Positions 6,995-14,268 of a DNA stretch of 30,244 nucleotides are shown here, one piece after another (positions within the stretch are counted from its first letter, which is position 1; each line of letters starts with the position of its first letter). Location of the stretch: assembly GCA_946534895.1 (NCBI GenBank), contig CAMNDE010000043.1, forward strand, positions 1-30,244. Reading direction: 5' to 3'. Made by a program: the position numbers and the translations under genes. Under the pieces are notes generated by a model. That model worked only from the letters and a program-made list of their open reading frames with translations, searched no databases and was not told the origin of the DNA. Source of the DNA: UBA2943 sp946534895. Lineage in GTDB: Bacteria > Bacillota > Clostridia > Christensenellales > Aristaeellaceae.

Positions 6995-8095
6995 ATGAAA
7001 TATCGTGTGGGAATAATCGGGGCTACGGGTATGGTTGGGCAGCGCTTCCTGTCTTTATTAAAGGACCATCCGTGGTTTGAAGTGGTGCTTCTTGCAGCTT
7101 CGTCCAGAAGTGCAGGGAAGAAGTATCGGGATGCAGTCGGGGATAAATGGGCTTTTCCATGGCCGATCCCGGAAAAATATGCAGATATGATTGTGAAAGA
7201 CACTGCAGACGTTGAAAGCTTCAGAGACAGTGTGGATTTCGTATTCTGTGCAGTGAATCTGGGAAAGGCGGAAGTCAGGGAACTCGAAGAAAGGATCGCC
7301 AGGTGCGAGATTCCTGTGATTTCCAATAACAGTGCGTGCCGTGGTCTGAACGATGTGCCTATGATTATTCCCGAGCTGAATGCGGATCATGCAAAAGTGA
7401 TTGAGCAGCAGAAAAAGCGGCTTGGAACCAAGAGAGGGTTCATAGCTGTAAAGCCCAACTGTTCCATTCAGAGCTATGTCCCTGCCATTACTCCGCTTCT
7501 GGAATATGAGCCTGAGAAAATATCCGTATGTACGTATCAGGCTATTTCCGGGGCAGGAAAAACGTTTGCCACATGGCCGGAAATGGTTGACAATGTGATC
7601 CCGTTTATTTCGGGAGAAGATGAAAAGAGTGAGCAGGAGCCGCTGAAAATCTGGGGCAAAGTCCAGGAAATAGATGGAAAGCTGCAGATTGTTAACGCAC
7701 AGCTGCCTGTGATTTCCGCCCAGTGCCTGAGAGTGGCCTGCTCGGACGGCCATATGGCGGCCGTATCGGTTTCCTTCAAACATAAGCCGACCATGGAACA
7801 GATTCTGGATAAATGGCGCAATTTCAATACACTGCCTCAGGAGCTTGAGCTTCCAAGCGCACCGAAGCCGTTTCTGCAGTATTTTGATGATCCATCCAGA
7901 CCGCAGACCAGGCTGGACAGAGACTTTGAGAATGGATTCGGGGTTTCGATCGGCAGGCTGAGGGAGGACCGGATTTTCGATTATCGGTTTGTATGTCTGA
8001 GCCATAATACGGTAAGAGGCGCCGCCGGCGGCGGAATCCTTTCAGCTGAACTGCTTTGCCGTCAGGGTTACATTACTGCTAAGGGGGACCAGTGA
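6995..8095 (+). CDS. asd: aspartate-semialdehyde dehydrogenase
   Basis: Asd reduces L-aspartyl-4-phosphate to aspartate semialdehyde with NADPH, feeding lysine, diaminopimelate, threonine and methionine. The 366-residue protein starts MKYRVGIIGATGMVGQRF, the Rossmann NADP-binding motif; the catalytic cysteine is C156 in VKPNCSIQSY, and the substrate-binding region QAISGAGKTF follows. The sequence style (GATGMVGQRFLSLLKDHPWFEV, KPNCSIQ, long insert) fits the subfamily shared by archaea, fungi and many Clostridia rather than the E. coli type. I chose ATG 6995, nine bases after AGGAGG; a longer in-frame start at 6929 has no ribosome binding site, and an ATG at 6986 abuts the AGGAGG. First gene of an asd-dapA-dapB operon; lysC is not in the window. 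Confidence 0.93.
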   Translation: MKYRVGIIGATGMVGQRFLSLLKDHPWFEVVLLAASSRSAGKKYRDAVGDKWAFPWPIPEKYADMIVKDTADVESFRDSVDFVFCAVNLGKAEVRELEERIARCEIPVISNNSACRGLNDVPMIIPELNADHAKVIEQQKKRLGTKRGFIAVKPNCSIQSYVPAITPLLEYEPEKISVCTYQAISGAGKTFATWPEMVDNVIPFISGEDEKSEQEPLKIWGKVQEIDGKLQIVNAQLPVISAQCLRVACSDGHMAAVSVSFKHKPTMEQILDKWRNFNTLPQELELPSAPKPFLQYFDDPSRPQTRLDRDFENGFGVSIGRLREDRIFDYRFVCLSHNTVRGAAGGGILSAELLCRQGYITAKGDQ

Positions 8096-8979
8096 TGAAA
8101 GCGTTATTCGAAGGCTGCGGCACCGCTCTTATCACTCCGTTCAGGAATGGGGAAGTAGATTACCCGGCGCTTGACCAGCTGGTTGAGACACAGCTGGAGG
8201 CGGGGATTGACGCGCTGATCGCTGTTGGTACAACGGGTGAGCCGGCCACGCTGACCTGGAATGAACATCTGAGTGTGATACGGCGGATTGTGGATATCAC
8301 GCATCATCGTATTCCTGTAATCGCAGGTACTGGATCGAACAGTACGGCTGAAGCCGTGCAGGCTGCCCAGAAATCCCATGAATTTGGTGCGGATGCACAG
8401 CTTGTGGTGACACCGTATTACAATAAGACCAGCCAGGCCGGACTTGTGGCACATTTCCGGGCGATAGCGGATGCAGCCACATTACCGGTTATTGTGTACA
8501 ATGTTCCGGCAAGAACGGGAATCAATATTGGACCTGAAGCATTGATGAAGATCTGCTCGCATCCCAATGTCATTGCCGTGAAGGAAGCTTCATACGACGT
8601 GGCGCAGGCTCTGGATAAGATGCGGCTTGTCGGAGATAATGCAGTGTTCTATTCCGGAAACGATGATATCTGCGTTCCATTAATGTCATGCGGGTTCAAG
8701 GGGGTCATTTCTGTAGCATCAAACCTGATGCCGGAGGAAATGGTTCGAATGGCCCATCTTGCTTTGGAGGGCAGAACGATTGAAGCAGCGGAAATACAGA
8801 TTCGGCTTCTGCCATTGATAAACGCTCTGTTCAGTGAAACGAGTCCCATTCCGATTAAAGCGGCTATGTCAGCGATTGGAATGTGTGAAGATGAACTGCG
8901 GCTTCCGCTCGTTCCCATGCAGCCCGAGACTCGCTCTAAATTGCTCTCTGTCATGCGTGAACTTGGAATGGGGGTCTGA
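8095..8979 (+). CDS. dapA: 4-hydroxy-tetrahydrodipicolinate synthase
   Basis: DapA condenses pyruvate with aspartate semialdehyde, the product of the preceding gene. It is 294 residues long, the normal size. The TIM-barrel active site is complete: GTTGE (45-49), Y135 and R140 in YNVPARTG, and the Schiff-base lysine K163 in VIAVKEAS. The ATG at 8095 shares its A with the asd stop codon (TGATG), and AGGGGG lies about nine bases before it; a GTG one codon earlier is the alternative. The gene is translationally coupled to asd. No sign of loss of function. Confidence 0.95.
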   Translation: MKALFEGCGTALITPFRNGEVDYPALDQLVETQLEAGIDALIAVGTTGEPATLTWNEHLSVIRRIVDITHHRIPVIAGTGSNSTAEAVQAAQKSHEFGADAQLVVTPYYNKTSQAGLVAHFRAIADAATLPVIVYNVPARTGINIGPEALMKICSHPNVIAVKEASYDVAQALDKMRLVGDNAVFYSGNDDICVPLMSCGFKGVISVASNLMPEEMVRMAHLALEGRTIEAAEIQIRLLPLINALFSETSPIPIKAAMSAIGMCEDELRLPLVPMQPETRSKLLSVMRELGMGV

Positions 8980-8986
8980 GCGGGGA

Positions 8987-9748
8987 ATGGTTATTGCTGT
9001 TGGCGGGGCTCTGGGACATATGGGAAAAGCCGTAACAAAGCTTGCGGAAGAAAAGGAACTGGAGGTTCTGGGCGTTGATATTCGAGCGGATTCTTCGATG
9101 CAAGAGCATCAGATATACAGTTCATTTTCCCAGCTTCCCGGAAAAGTGGATGCATTGATTGATTTTTCCTCTCCGGATGCACTGAGTGGGATTCTCTCTT
9201 ACGCAAAATGCTTTCATGTTCCCTGCGTTCTCTGTACTACAGGGTATTCTGAAGAGGATATTCACGCCATAGAAGCAGCATCCGGCGTCATTCCGGTTTT
9301 CCGTTCTGCCAATATGAGTCTTGGCATTTCGGTGGTTTCCCATCTTGTACAGGAAGCAGTGAGAATGCTTGGCAGCAGCTTTGATATCGAGATTGTGGAA
9401 ACTCATCATCGCAGGAAAAAGGACGCTCCGAGTGGAACGGCACTCATGCTGCGTGACGCAGTTTGTGAGGCGGGAGGTGGAACGAACGGCACTGTGCTGG
9501 GACGGCAGGGTAATCATTCTGCAAGGCAGCCTGGAGAAATAGGAATCCATGCTGTACGCGGCGGCACGGTAACCGGGACGCATGATATCAGATTCCTGGG
9601 AGAAATGGAGCAGGTTTCCATTTCACATATTGCAGAGGACAGAACGGTTTTCGCGTCCGGTGCAGTTCAAGCAGCCCTGTTCCTGAAAAACAAGGGAGCC
9701 GGCCTGTACAATATGGATGATTTGTTAAGTGAAAGACTAGGTTATTGA
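8987..9748 (+). CDS. dapB: 4-hydroxy-tetrahydrodipicolinate reductase
   Basis: DapB reduces the DapA product to tetrahydrodipicolinate with NAD(P)H. The 253-residue protein opens with the nucleotide-binding loop GGALGHMG (6-13), has the FSSPDA segment (60-65) and CTTGYS near 83-88, and carries the signature ETHHRRKKDAPSGTA with H140/H141 and the catalytic lysine. These are the family's diagnostic motifs. The ATG lies seven bases after the dapA stop; its ribosome binding site is only a weak GGGGA, so the gene may rely on coupling. The next gene in the same direction, folT, is separated by a riboswitch and terminator. Confidence 0.94.
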   Translation: MVIAVGGALGHMGKAVTKLAEEKELEVLGVDIRADSSMQEHQIYSSFSQLPGKVDALIDFSSPDALSGILSYAKCFHVPCVLCTTGYSEEDIHAIEAASGVIPVFRSANMSLGISVVSHLVQEAVRMLGSSFDIEIVETHHRRKKDAPSGTALMLRDAVCEAGGGTNGTVLGRQGNHSARQPGEIGIHAVRGGTVTGTHDIRFLGEMEQVSISHIAEDRTVFASGAVQAALFLKNKGAGLYNMDDLLSERLGY

Positions 9749-9777
9749 AATCAGAATTGAATAGATGGTCTGCATCA

Positions 9778-9873
9778 GGCAGAGTAACTGCTGACGCGTA
9801 AAGTGTGCATGAACGGGGAGTTGTCATGTAACGAAGCAGAAATGCGCGGTGTCAGTGGTGCATCCCGCTGCTG
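9778..9873 (+). promoter_or_regulatory. THF-I (tetrahydrofolate) riboswitch
   Basis: The leader of folT matches the tetrahydrofolate-I riboswitch in order and spacing: GCAGAGTA at the 5' side, GCGTAAAGTG (consensus GCGTTAAGTG), GAACGGGGAGTTGT (consensus near GAATGGGATGT), the conserved ACGAAG, GCGCGGTG, and GTGCATCCCGCTGC at the 3' side. P1 is GCAG (9779-9782) with CTGC (9868-9871); the next helix is CTGAC (9791-9795) with GTCAG (9851-9855). THF-I elements bind reduced folates and usually precede folT or folate synthesis genes, exactly as here. I have recalled the consensus rather than run a covariance model. Confidence 0.9.
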
Positions 9874-9909
9874 AACTGCCTTTGCGGATCTGTACCAAAG
9901 GCAGTTTTC
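9874..9909 (+). terminator. expression-platform terminator of the THF riboswitch
   Basis: An 11-bp perfect stem (9874-9884 with 9896-9906) ends in TTTTCT directly after the aptamer. This suggests termination of folT transcription when tetrahydrofolate is bound. A second small stem, CCTTT (9915-9919) with AAAGG (9924-9928), covers part of the folT ribosome binding site, and CCTTTG of the terminator stem could also pair with it, so translational control is possible too. Confidence 0.8.
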
Positions 9910-9939
9910 TAATGCCTTTTTGCAAAGGAGGTAGAATAC

Positions 9940-11010
9940 ATGTTAAGTCCGTCTTCAAATTCTATTGTTTCTCGCAGTTACTGGCGCATGGCTGCTTCTG
10001 AATTCAAATCGACAAAAATGAGAGTTTTTGCCGCAATTCTGATTGCACTGAGAATCGTTCTGAAATCTGTAGCGATTCCAATTGGCCCGGAACTGAAAAT
10101 AAACATAGCCTTCTTTATTAATGCATATGGGTCAATGATCTATGGTCCGGTTGTGGCCATTGTGGGAGCTGCGATTTCTGATACGCTTGGATGGGTATTG
10201 TTTCCGTCGGGACCTTATTTCTTTCCTTTCATTTTTACGGAAATTGCCGGATCCCTGATTTTTGCATTGTTCTTCTATAGAAGAGATTTCTCGGCAAAGC
10301 ATGTGATTCTGTCCAGGTTTTGTATTGATTTCTTTGTGAATATTGTCATGAATACCCCGATCATGTGGCTGTATTATCGAATGGTCATGGGAAAGAGCTA
10401 TGTTCTTTTTGATGGGGTCCGGATTGCCAAGAACCTTGTCATGTTTCCTATTGAATCAGTATTGCTGATCCTGTTTTTCCGGCTTGTTATTCCTGCGACG
10501 AGAAAAATTGCCGACATTACAGCAACGGGTCAGTACTTAAAGCTGACACGAAAGCATGTCGCGCTCCTGTCAGCGCTGCTTCTGGTAGGTGTTATTTCAG
10601 CCGGCGGCTATATGGTGTATCAGCATAATCACACATCGCTGAGCGCTTCCTATTCTTCGGAGGAGCGGCTTTCCAAAAATCTTGAGATGAAAAGCATCCT
10701 TTCCGGGAAATATGAACAGTATGGCGACGATGAATGGATTACAGTGATTGAGAGTGCATATAATACGCTTGGATCCAAAGAAGTCTATTATACCGTTGCA
10801 GTATATAAGGTGAATCAGGACATTTTTCTGGAGAAAGAAAAAGAGGATTCCAGCTATACGCTGGCCCGGGTGCAGGGGTATTCCAAATCCAAAGCTGCGG
10901 CAGATAATGCGCTGGAGAGAGAGGGAACTGCATCCATTATATTGGATAAGAACACCAAAGCTGTTCTGTCTGTTGTAATGACAACGCAGGCAGCAGGAAA
11001 GAAAGATTAA
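9940..11010 (+). CDS. folT: folate ECF transporter S component FolT with C-terminal extracytoplasmic extension
   Basis: FolT is the membrane substrate-binding subunit of the folate energy-coupling-factor transporter. Residues about 28-190 form the expected six-helix S-component, with LKINIAFFINAYGSMIYGP and DTLGWVLFPSGPYFFPFIF typical of FolT. The THF-I riboswitch upstream supports the folate assignment independently. The energising module EcfA1A2T is encoded at 20742-23243. Odd: the protein is 356 residues, about twice the usual size. An added hydrophobic helix (about 206-227) is followed by a mostly polar 130-residue tail (228-356) that would lie outside the cell if the S-component ends inside; it contains a lysine/glutamate-rich stretch and no motif I recognise. 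AAAGGAGG lies eight bases before the ATG. The next feature is a strong terminator. Confidence 0.9.
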   Translation: MLSPSSNSIVSRSYWRMAASEFKSTKMRVFAAILIALRIVLKSVAIPIGPELKINIAFFINAYGSMIYGPVVAIVGAAISDTLGWVLFPSGPYFFPFIFTEIAGSLIFALFFYRRDFSAKHVILSRFCIDFFVNIVMNTPIMWLYYRMVMGKSYVLFDGVRIAKNLVMFPIESVLLILFFRLVIPATRKIADITATGQYLKLTRKHVALLSALLLVGVISAGGYMVYQHNHTSLSASYSSEERLSKNLEMKSILSGKYEQYGDDEWITVIESAYNTLGSKEVYYTVAVYKVNQDIFLEKEKEDSSYTLARVQGYSKSKAAADNALEREGTASIILDKNTKAVLSVVMTTQAAGKKD

Positions 11011-11058
11011 ATGTCTGTTTGAATGTCTCCTGTTTTCGAAGGGACGGGTTATTTGCAC

Positions 11059-11124
11059 AAAAAGCTCCTGCTGAAACACATTGGTCTGCTTAAAGCAGAT
11101 ATATGTTTCAGCAGGAGCTTTTGT
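11059..11124. terminator. bidirectional terminator between folT and the convergent secreted-protein gene
   Basis: A 19-bp perfect stem (11060-11078 with 11104-11122) carries A residues on its 5' flank and T residues on its 3' flank, so it can stop transcription from both sides. Its loop contains another small hairpin (TCTGC/GCAGA). It ends right at the stop codon of the minus-strand gene. Confidence 0.88.
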
Positions 11125-11125
11125 T

Positions 11126-12715
11126 TCAGTCCTGATCGTCTACGAGAAGCAGTTCAAAGCATGGATAATAGGTTGTTCCGTTTTCTGCATCCAGAATCTC
11201 ATAATTGCCGATCAGCCGTCCGTATATGCGATGTGTGGAGTCGATTTCAAACTTGGGATCCTGATCGCATGTCAGGACAACCATATTGCGGTACCCATTT
11301 TTTGTTGACTGCATTGCTGCAAATACAATCCATTCATCACCGCTTTGAGTGACCTCGGTAATATAGAGATTGTAGGTCATGATACGTCCAACGTAGTTTT
11401 TGAGCTTTGCGGTCAGATTCGTGTAAGCGGGCTTAATGGCTGCTGCTTTGGTTTTTTCGATTTTTTCCTGTTCAGACATGGTACGGTTGACAATCCATGA
11501 GAACCTGCGCTCATCGAGGCCTTTCTTCTGGAAGGTGAGCGTGATGCTGTAATTACCTTCCATGGAAGTATCAAGCTTAAAGGAGAAAGCACCGGAGTTA
11601 TTGGTCCGTACCTGCTTGTTCATGGTAAAAGAACCGCTTACGAGGCACTGAATGGTCGTATTTCTGTCGGTGATTCCCTTGATGACAAACTTGTCTTCCG
11701 TGAACTGTTCTGGTATTACAGGATCAAAATTGACCGGAAGAAGCGTCTGCTTATAGGTGGTTGTGCCGAAGACGGTTTCGCCGACAGTGTTTTCGCCGTC
11801 AAGATAGGTCAGGGTCATGAGCCACGTGCCTTCCTGGGGCAATTCCACATTAAAGGTAAAAGCACCTTTTTTGGAAGCATCGGTTTCCATGCGAATCGGT
11901 TCATTTCCGGACATCCGCATGACCACGGCGATAATGTGAAGGCCGCTGTTGCATGTGCCTTTCACTTTGAATTTGCCGGTGTTGGTTTCGGACGGAGGTT
12001 CTGAAGTAATTGTGCTTGAGAACTGGATATGACTTCCGGAATCCGTATTGGAACTGCTTTCTGAGACTGTTTGAGAGCTTCCGTTCTGAGTCAGAACCTG
12101 TGTAAAATGCCACGTGGACATAAGCTTGTTCAGAGCATTCAGATCTGCATTCTTCAAAGCGCGGCCGTAGACTTTATAATCTACGGTGATGGTGTATCCG
12201 TTGCGGACAGCACGCCGGGCAAAACCGCGATATACAGTATCGTTGACTGTACGTTTGTATTTCAGCATGAGGAAACGGCCGTACTGATTTGTTTTTTTCC
12301 ATTCGGCCGACTGATATTTATATCCATCGTCGCCATACAAGGAGCCATTAAGATGGCCTGAACGGTATTTGCTCCGGATGGCCGGGGTCTGTGCATCCAG
12401 GTCAAAATAGGTATTTGAAGTTTCATCCTGTACTGCTGTGAACTCCATGCAGGCATCATTGGCTGTGGACCACGCTTGAGCCAGCACACCGCGGGCATTC
12501 CAGTCAGCCAGAAGCGATTCGTTATTCATGCCTCTGTTGGCCATCCATTCCTGATGCATATCCAGATTGTTTCGGGTCAGGAGGATATACTTGGAATCGT
12601 CCAGCGTGCACTCTGCATATATGGTATCAAATGTCAGCTTGGTTTCAGCCAGACCAAGTCCGACACAGGAGAGCAGAAGAAGAATCATTATGAAGAAAAC
12701 CCATGTTTTTCTCAT
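11126..12715 (-). CDS. secreted protein with two Ig-like domains and a C-terminal OB-like domain, function unknown
   Basis: A 529-residue exported protein. Residues 1-23 are a signal peptide (RK, long hydrophobic core); the cut could follow GLA (E24 first), or C17 could be lipidated, though its context LLS-C is weak. Residues 24-205 form an unrecognised domain with many aromatic residues. A Ser/Thr-rich linker (210-245) follows, then two similar beta-rich repeats (about 248-320 and 341-410), each with x-F-x-(V/I)-K-G at the start and G-x-(F/W)-x-(F/M)-x-(L/V) strands, resembling bacterial Ig-like repeats. A lysine-rich helix (411-430) leads to a domain at 430-529 whose pattern (YVGRIMTYNLYITEV, DEWIVFAAM, RIYGRLIGNYEI) resembles small OB-fold domains. 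No enzymatic motif is visible. It follows the DUF951 gene by 36 bases and probably shares its promoter. AGGTG lies four bases before the ATG. Confidence 0.75.
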   Translation of the reverse strand: MRKTWVFFIMILLLLSCVGLGLAETKLTFDTIYAECTLDDSKYILLTRNNLDMHQEWMANRGMNNESLLADWNARGVLAQAWSTANDACMEFTAVQDETSNTYFDLDAQTPAIRSKYRSGHLNGSLYGDDGYKYQSAEWKKTNQYGRFLMLKYKRTVNDTVYRGFARRAVRNGYTITVDYKVYGRALKNADLNALNKLMSTWHFTQVLTQNGSSQTVSESSSNTDSGSHIQFSSTITSEPPSETNTGKFKVKGTCNSGLHIIAVVMRMSGNEPIRMETDASKKGAFTFNVELPQEGTWLMTLTYLDGENTVGETVFGTTTYKQTLLPVNFDPVIPEQFTEDKFVIKGITDRNTTIQCLVSGSFTMNKQVRTNNSGAFSFKLDTSMEGNYSITLTFQKKGLDERRFSWIVNRTMSEQEKIEKTKAAAIKPAYTNLTAKLKNYVGRIMTYNLYITEVTQSGDEWIVFAAMQSTKNGYRNMVVLTCDQDPKFEIDSTHRIYGRLIGNYEILDAENGTTYYPCFELLLVDDQD

Positions 12716-12751
12716 AGTACACCTGCTTTCAGATAATGAGGAAATGTGTCT

Positions 12752-12982
12752 TTATGGAGCATATTGGGAATAATCAATAGGTTCGGGCTCCGGCCCCTGG
12801 GTGAGAACCTTTTTGCGGCGCTTTAAAAAAGTGTCCCGGTCCATCATTACAACATGTCCGCAGCCTGAACAACGGATTTTTATATCTGCACCAACACGGA
12901 TTACAGTCCATTGGTCAGAACCACAGGGATGTTTCTTTCTGGTTTGAACCACATCGCCAATTCTGATTTCTATGGCATTCAC
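12752..12982 (-). CDS. DUF951 family small protein
   Basis: A 76-residue protein that matches DUF951, a family widespread in Firmicutes and of unknown role. Recognisable are IRIGDVVQTRKKHPCGSDQWTVIRVGADIKIRCSGCGHVVMM, with the three cysteines in HPCGS and C-x-x-C, which could bind zinc. The C-terminal part is basic (KRRKKV) and the last 15 residues (PEPEPIDYSQYAP) are acidic and probably disordered. The start is a GTG with GGAGG eight bases upstream. The gene has a good promoter of its own and leads into the secreted-protein gene. Confidence 0.9.
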   Translation of the reverse strand: MNAIEIRIGDVVQTRKKHPCGSDQWTVIRVGADIKIRCSGCGHVVMMDRDTFLKRRKKVLTQGPEPEPIDYSQYAP

Positions 12983-13044
12983 GTTAAAAACCTCCGCAGA
13001 TTCATTGATTTCTTTGGAGCGTAGCGGATAAACTATACAGGGGT

Positions 13045-13073
13045 ATTATACGCAATCGGAAACAACTGTTCAA
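13045..13073 (-). promoter_or_regulatory. sigma-A promoter of the DUF951 gene
   Basis: On the minus strand, TTGAAC (13073-13068), a 17-base spacer and a perfect TATAAT (13050-13045) lie about 62 bases before the GTG start. Confidence 0.75.
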
Positions 13074-13189
13074 GATGGATGCTTTTACAAACGCATCGGG
13101 GGCTGTCTGTTATTCCGACAGGCATAATCCGGTAAAATCTGACATGGGTCCTGAACAGGCAAAATGTCAGCATCTCTGGGGAGGGAAAA
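13074..13189 (+). other. structured region upstream of murI
   Basis: No gene is visible between the DUF951 promoter and the murI leader. Two stem-loops occur in sequence: CTGTC (13103-13107) with GACAG (13117-13121), and a 7-bp stem CTGACAT (13139-13145) with ATGTCAG (13164-13170) that encloses an inner CCTG-AA-CAGG hairpin. I recognise no known RNA family and no poly-T run, so a role is only possible. Confidence 0.35.
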
Positions 13190-13375
13190 GTGTTTGGGAT
13201 ATCAAGTTCGGAAGCATTTCTGTCTAAACGTGTATCTGTTCTGAGATCAAGCATTGGGGAAGTCGAAGCTCCCGGAATGTTATGGAAACTTGCCTGGAAT
13301 TACTGCAAAAGAAAGAAGATGTGCTATACTTCATCTATCTTCAGAATTGTGGGAGATGTTTTGTTTGAACTTTGA
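13190..13375 (+). CDS. possible 61-residue leader ORF overlapping murI
   Basis: A GTG-started frame of 61 residues is preceded by GGGGAGGG with a short four-base gap, and its TGA (13373-13375) overlaps the chosen murI start (13365) by 11 bases, an arrangement compatible with translational coupling. The product (basic, with MLWKLAWNYCKRKK and two short hydrophobic patches) resembles nothing I know. The strong purine-rich site and the overlap are the only support; it may be a chance ORF in a leader. Confidence 0.2.
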   Translation: MFGISSSEAFLSKRVSVLRSSIGEVEAPGMLWKLAWNYCKRKKMCYTSSIFRIVGDVLFEL

Positions 13376-14120
13376 ATCACCAGTGGGTGTATTTGACAGC
13401 GGCGTTGGGGGCATCAGTGTTCTCAAGCGCCTGGTTCAGGAACTTCCGAATGAATCATTCATATATTATGGGGATACTGCTCATGCACCCTATGGGACCA
13501 GAAATGTGGATGATATCATGCATTGTGTAAATGAAGTGGTTGATTATCTGCTGAGACAGGATATAAAAGCGCTTGTCATAGCATGCAATACGGCATCTGC
13601 AGTGGCAGCTCAGACTCTGCGCTCATGGATGCAGATCCCTGTCATTGCGATGGAGCCGGCTTTGAAGCCAGCCGCATTGCTGAGAAAACAAGGGAGAATA
13701 TTGGTGCTGGCAACACCTGTGACATTGAAGCTGGAGAAGTTTCAAAAGCTGTATGAACTGTGGGGAGAGGGGGCTGTTCCGGTTCCCTGTCCGGGTTTGA
13801 TGGAACTTGTGGAAAACGAGGATTTTGCAGGTGCAGAGACGTACCTGCGAGGTGTGTTCAGTACATATGATCCGGATTCACTGGATGCAATTGTTCTTGG
13901 GTGTACACATTATGTTTTTTTAAAGTCTCTTATTAGGTCGATGCTTCCTCAGCATGTATTTGTTGTTGACGGAAACGAAGGAACAGCGCGTCAGCTGAAG
14001 CACATATTGGAAGAAAAAAGATTATGCTCAAGCGGAGGCAGGGGAACTGTAAAGCTTTATACAAGCGGGGATGCTCACGATATTGAAGTGATGAAACAGC
14101 TATATGCTTATGATATTTAA
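13365..14120 (+). CDS. murI: glutamate racemase
   Basis: MurI interconverts L- and D-glutamate, supplying D-glutamate for peptidoglycan precursors in the cytoplasm. The catalytic pair of cysteines is present in the canonical settings ACNTASA (about 72-78) and LGCTHY (about 182-187), with the conserved FDSGVGG (10-16) and YYGDTAHAPYG loops. With a TTG start at 13365 the protein is 251 residues, a usual length, beginning MNFESPVGVFDSGVGG. I prefer this TTG because GGGAG lies nine bases upstream; the ATG at 13356 directly abuts that GGGAG, and the far upstream start at 13254 adds 37 residues unlike any family member. A TATACT box (13325-13330) suggests a promoter close by, but its -35 is weak. 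Confidence 0.93.
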   Translation: MNFESPVGVFDSGVGGISVLKRLVQELPNESFIYYGDTAHAPYGTRNVDDIMHCVNEVVDYLLRQDIKALVIACNTASAVAAQTLRSWMQIPVIAMEPALKPAALLRKQGRILVLATPVTLKLEKFQKLYELWGEGAVPVPCPGLMELVENEDFAGAETYLRGVFSTYDPDSLDAIVLGCTHYVFLKSLIRSMLPQHVFVVDGNEGTARQLKHILEEKRLCSSGGRGTVKLYTSGDAHDIEVMKQLYAYDI

Positions 14121-14171
14121 TGGATATGAATGATTTGTGTGCTTTCTTTCATAATGATATGGAGTAGAGTC

Positions 14172-14200
14172 TTTTCTTTTTCATGCATTTCATGTATAAT
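14172..14200 (+). promoter_or_regulatory. probable promoter of the EF-G-like gene
   Basis: A perfect TATAAT (14195-14200) lies 69 bases before the start codon; the matching -35 position (14172-14177, TTTTCT) is poor. No terminator is visible between murI and this point, so some read-through is likely. Confidence 0.4.
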
Positions 14201-14268
14201 TTGGACAGATAGGCATGCGGATTGATCATCTGAAATGCTTTAATGCATACAGCATAAGGAGGGTTATC

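Noticed and set aside
7058..8005. 315-residue minus-strand frame opposite asd
   Set aside because: asd has complete motifs and a strong ribosome binding site on the plus strand; the antisense frame matches no family.
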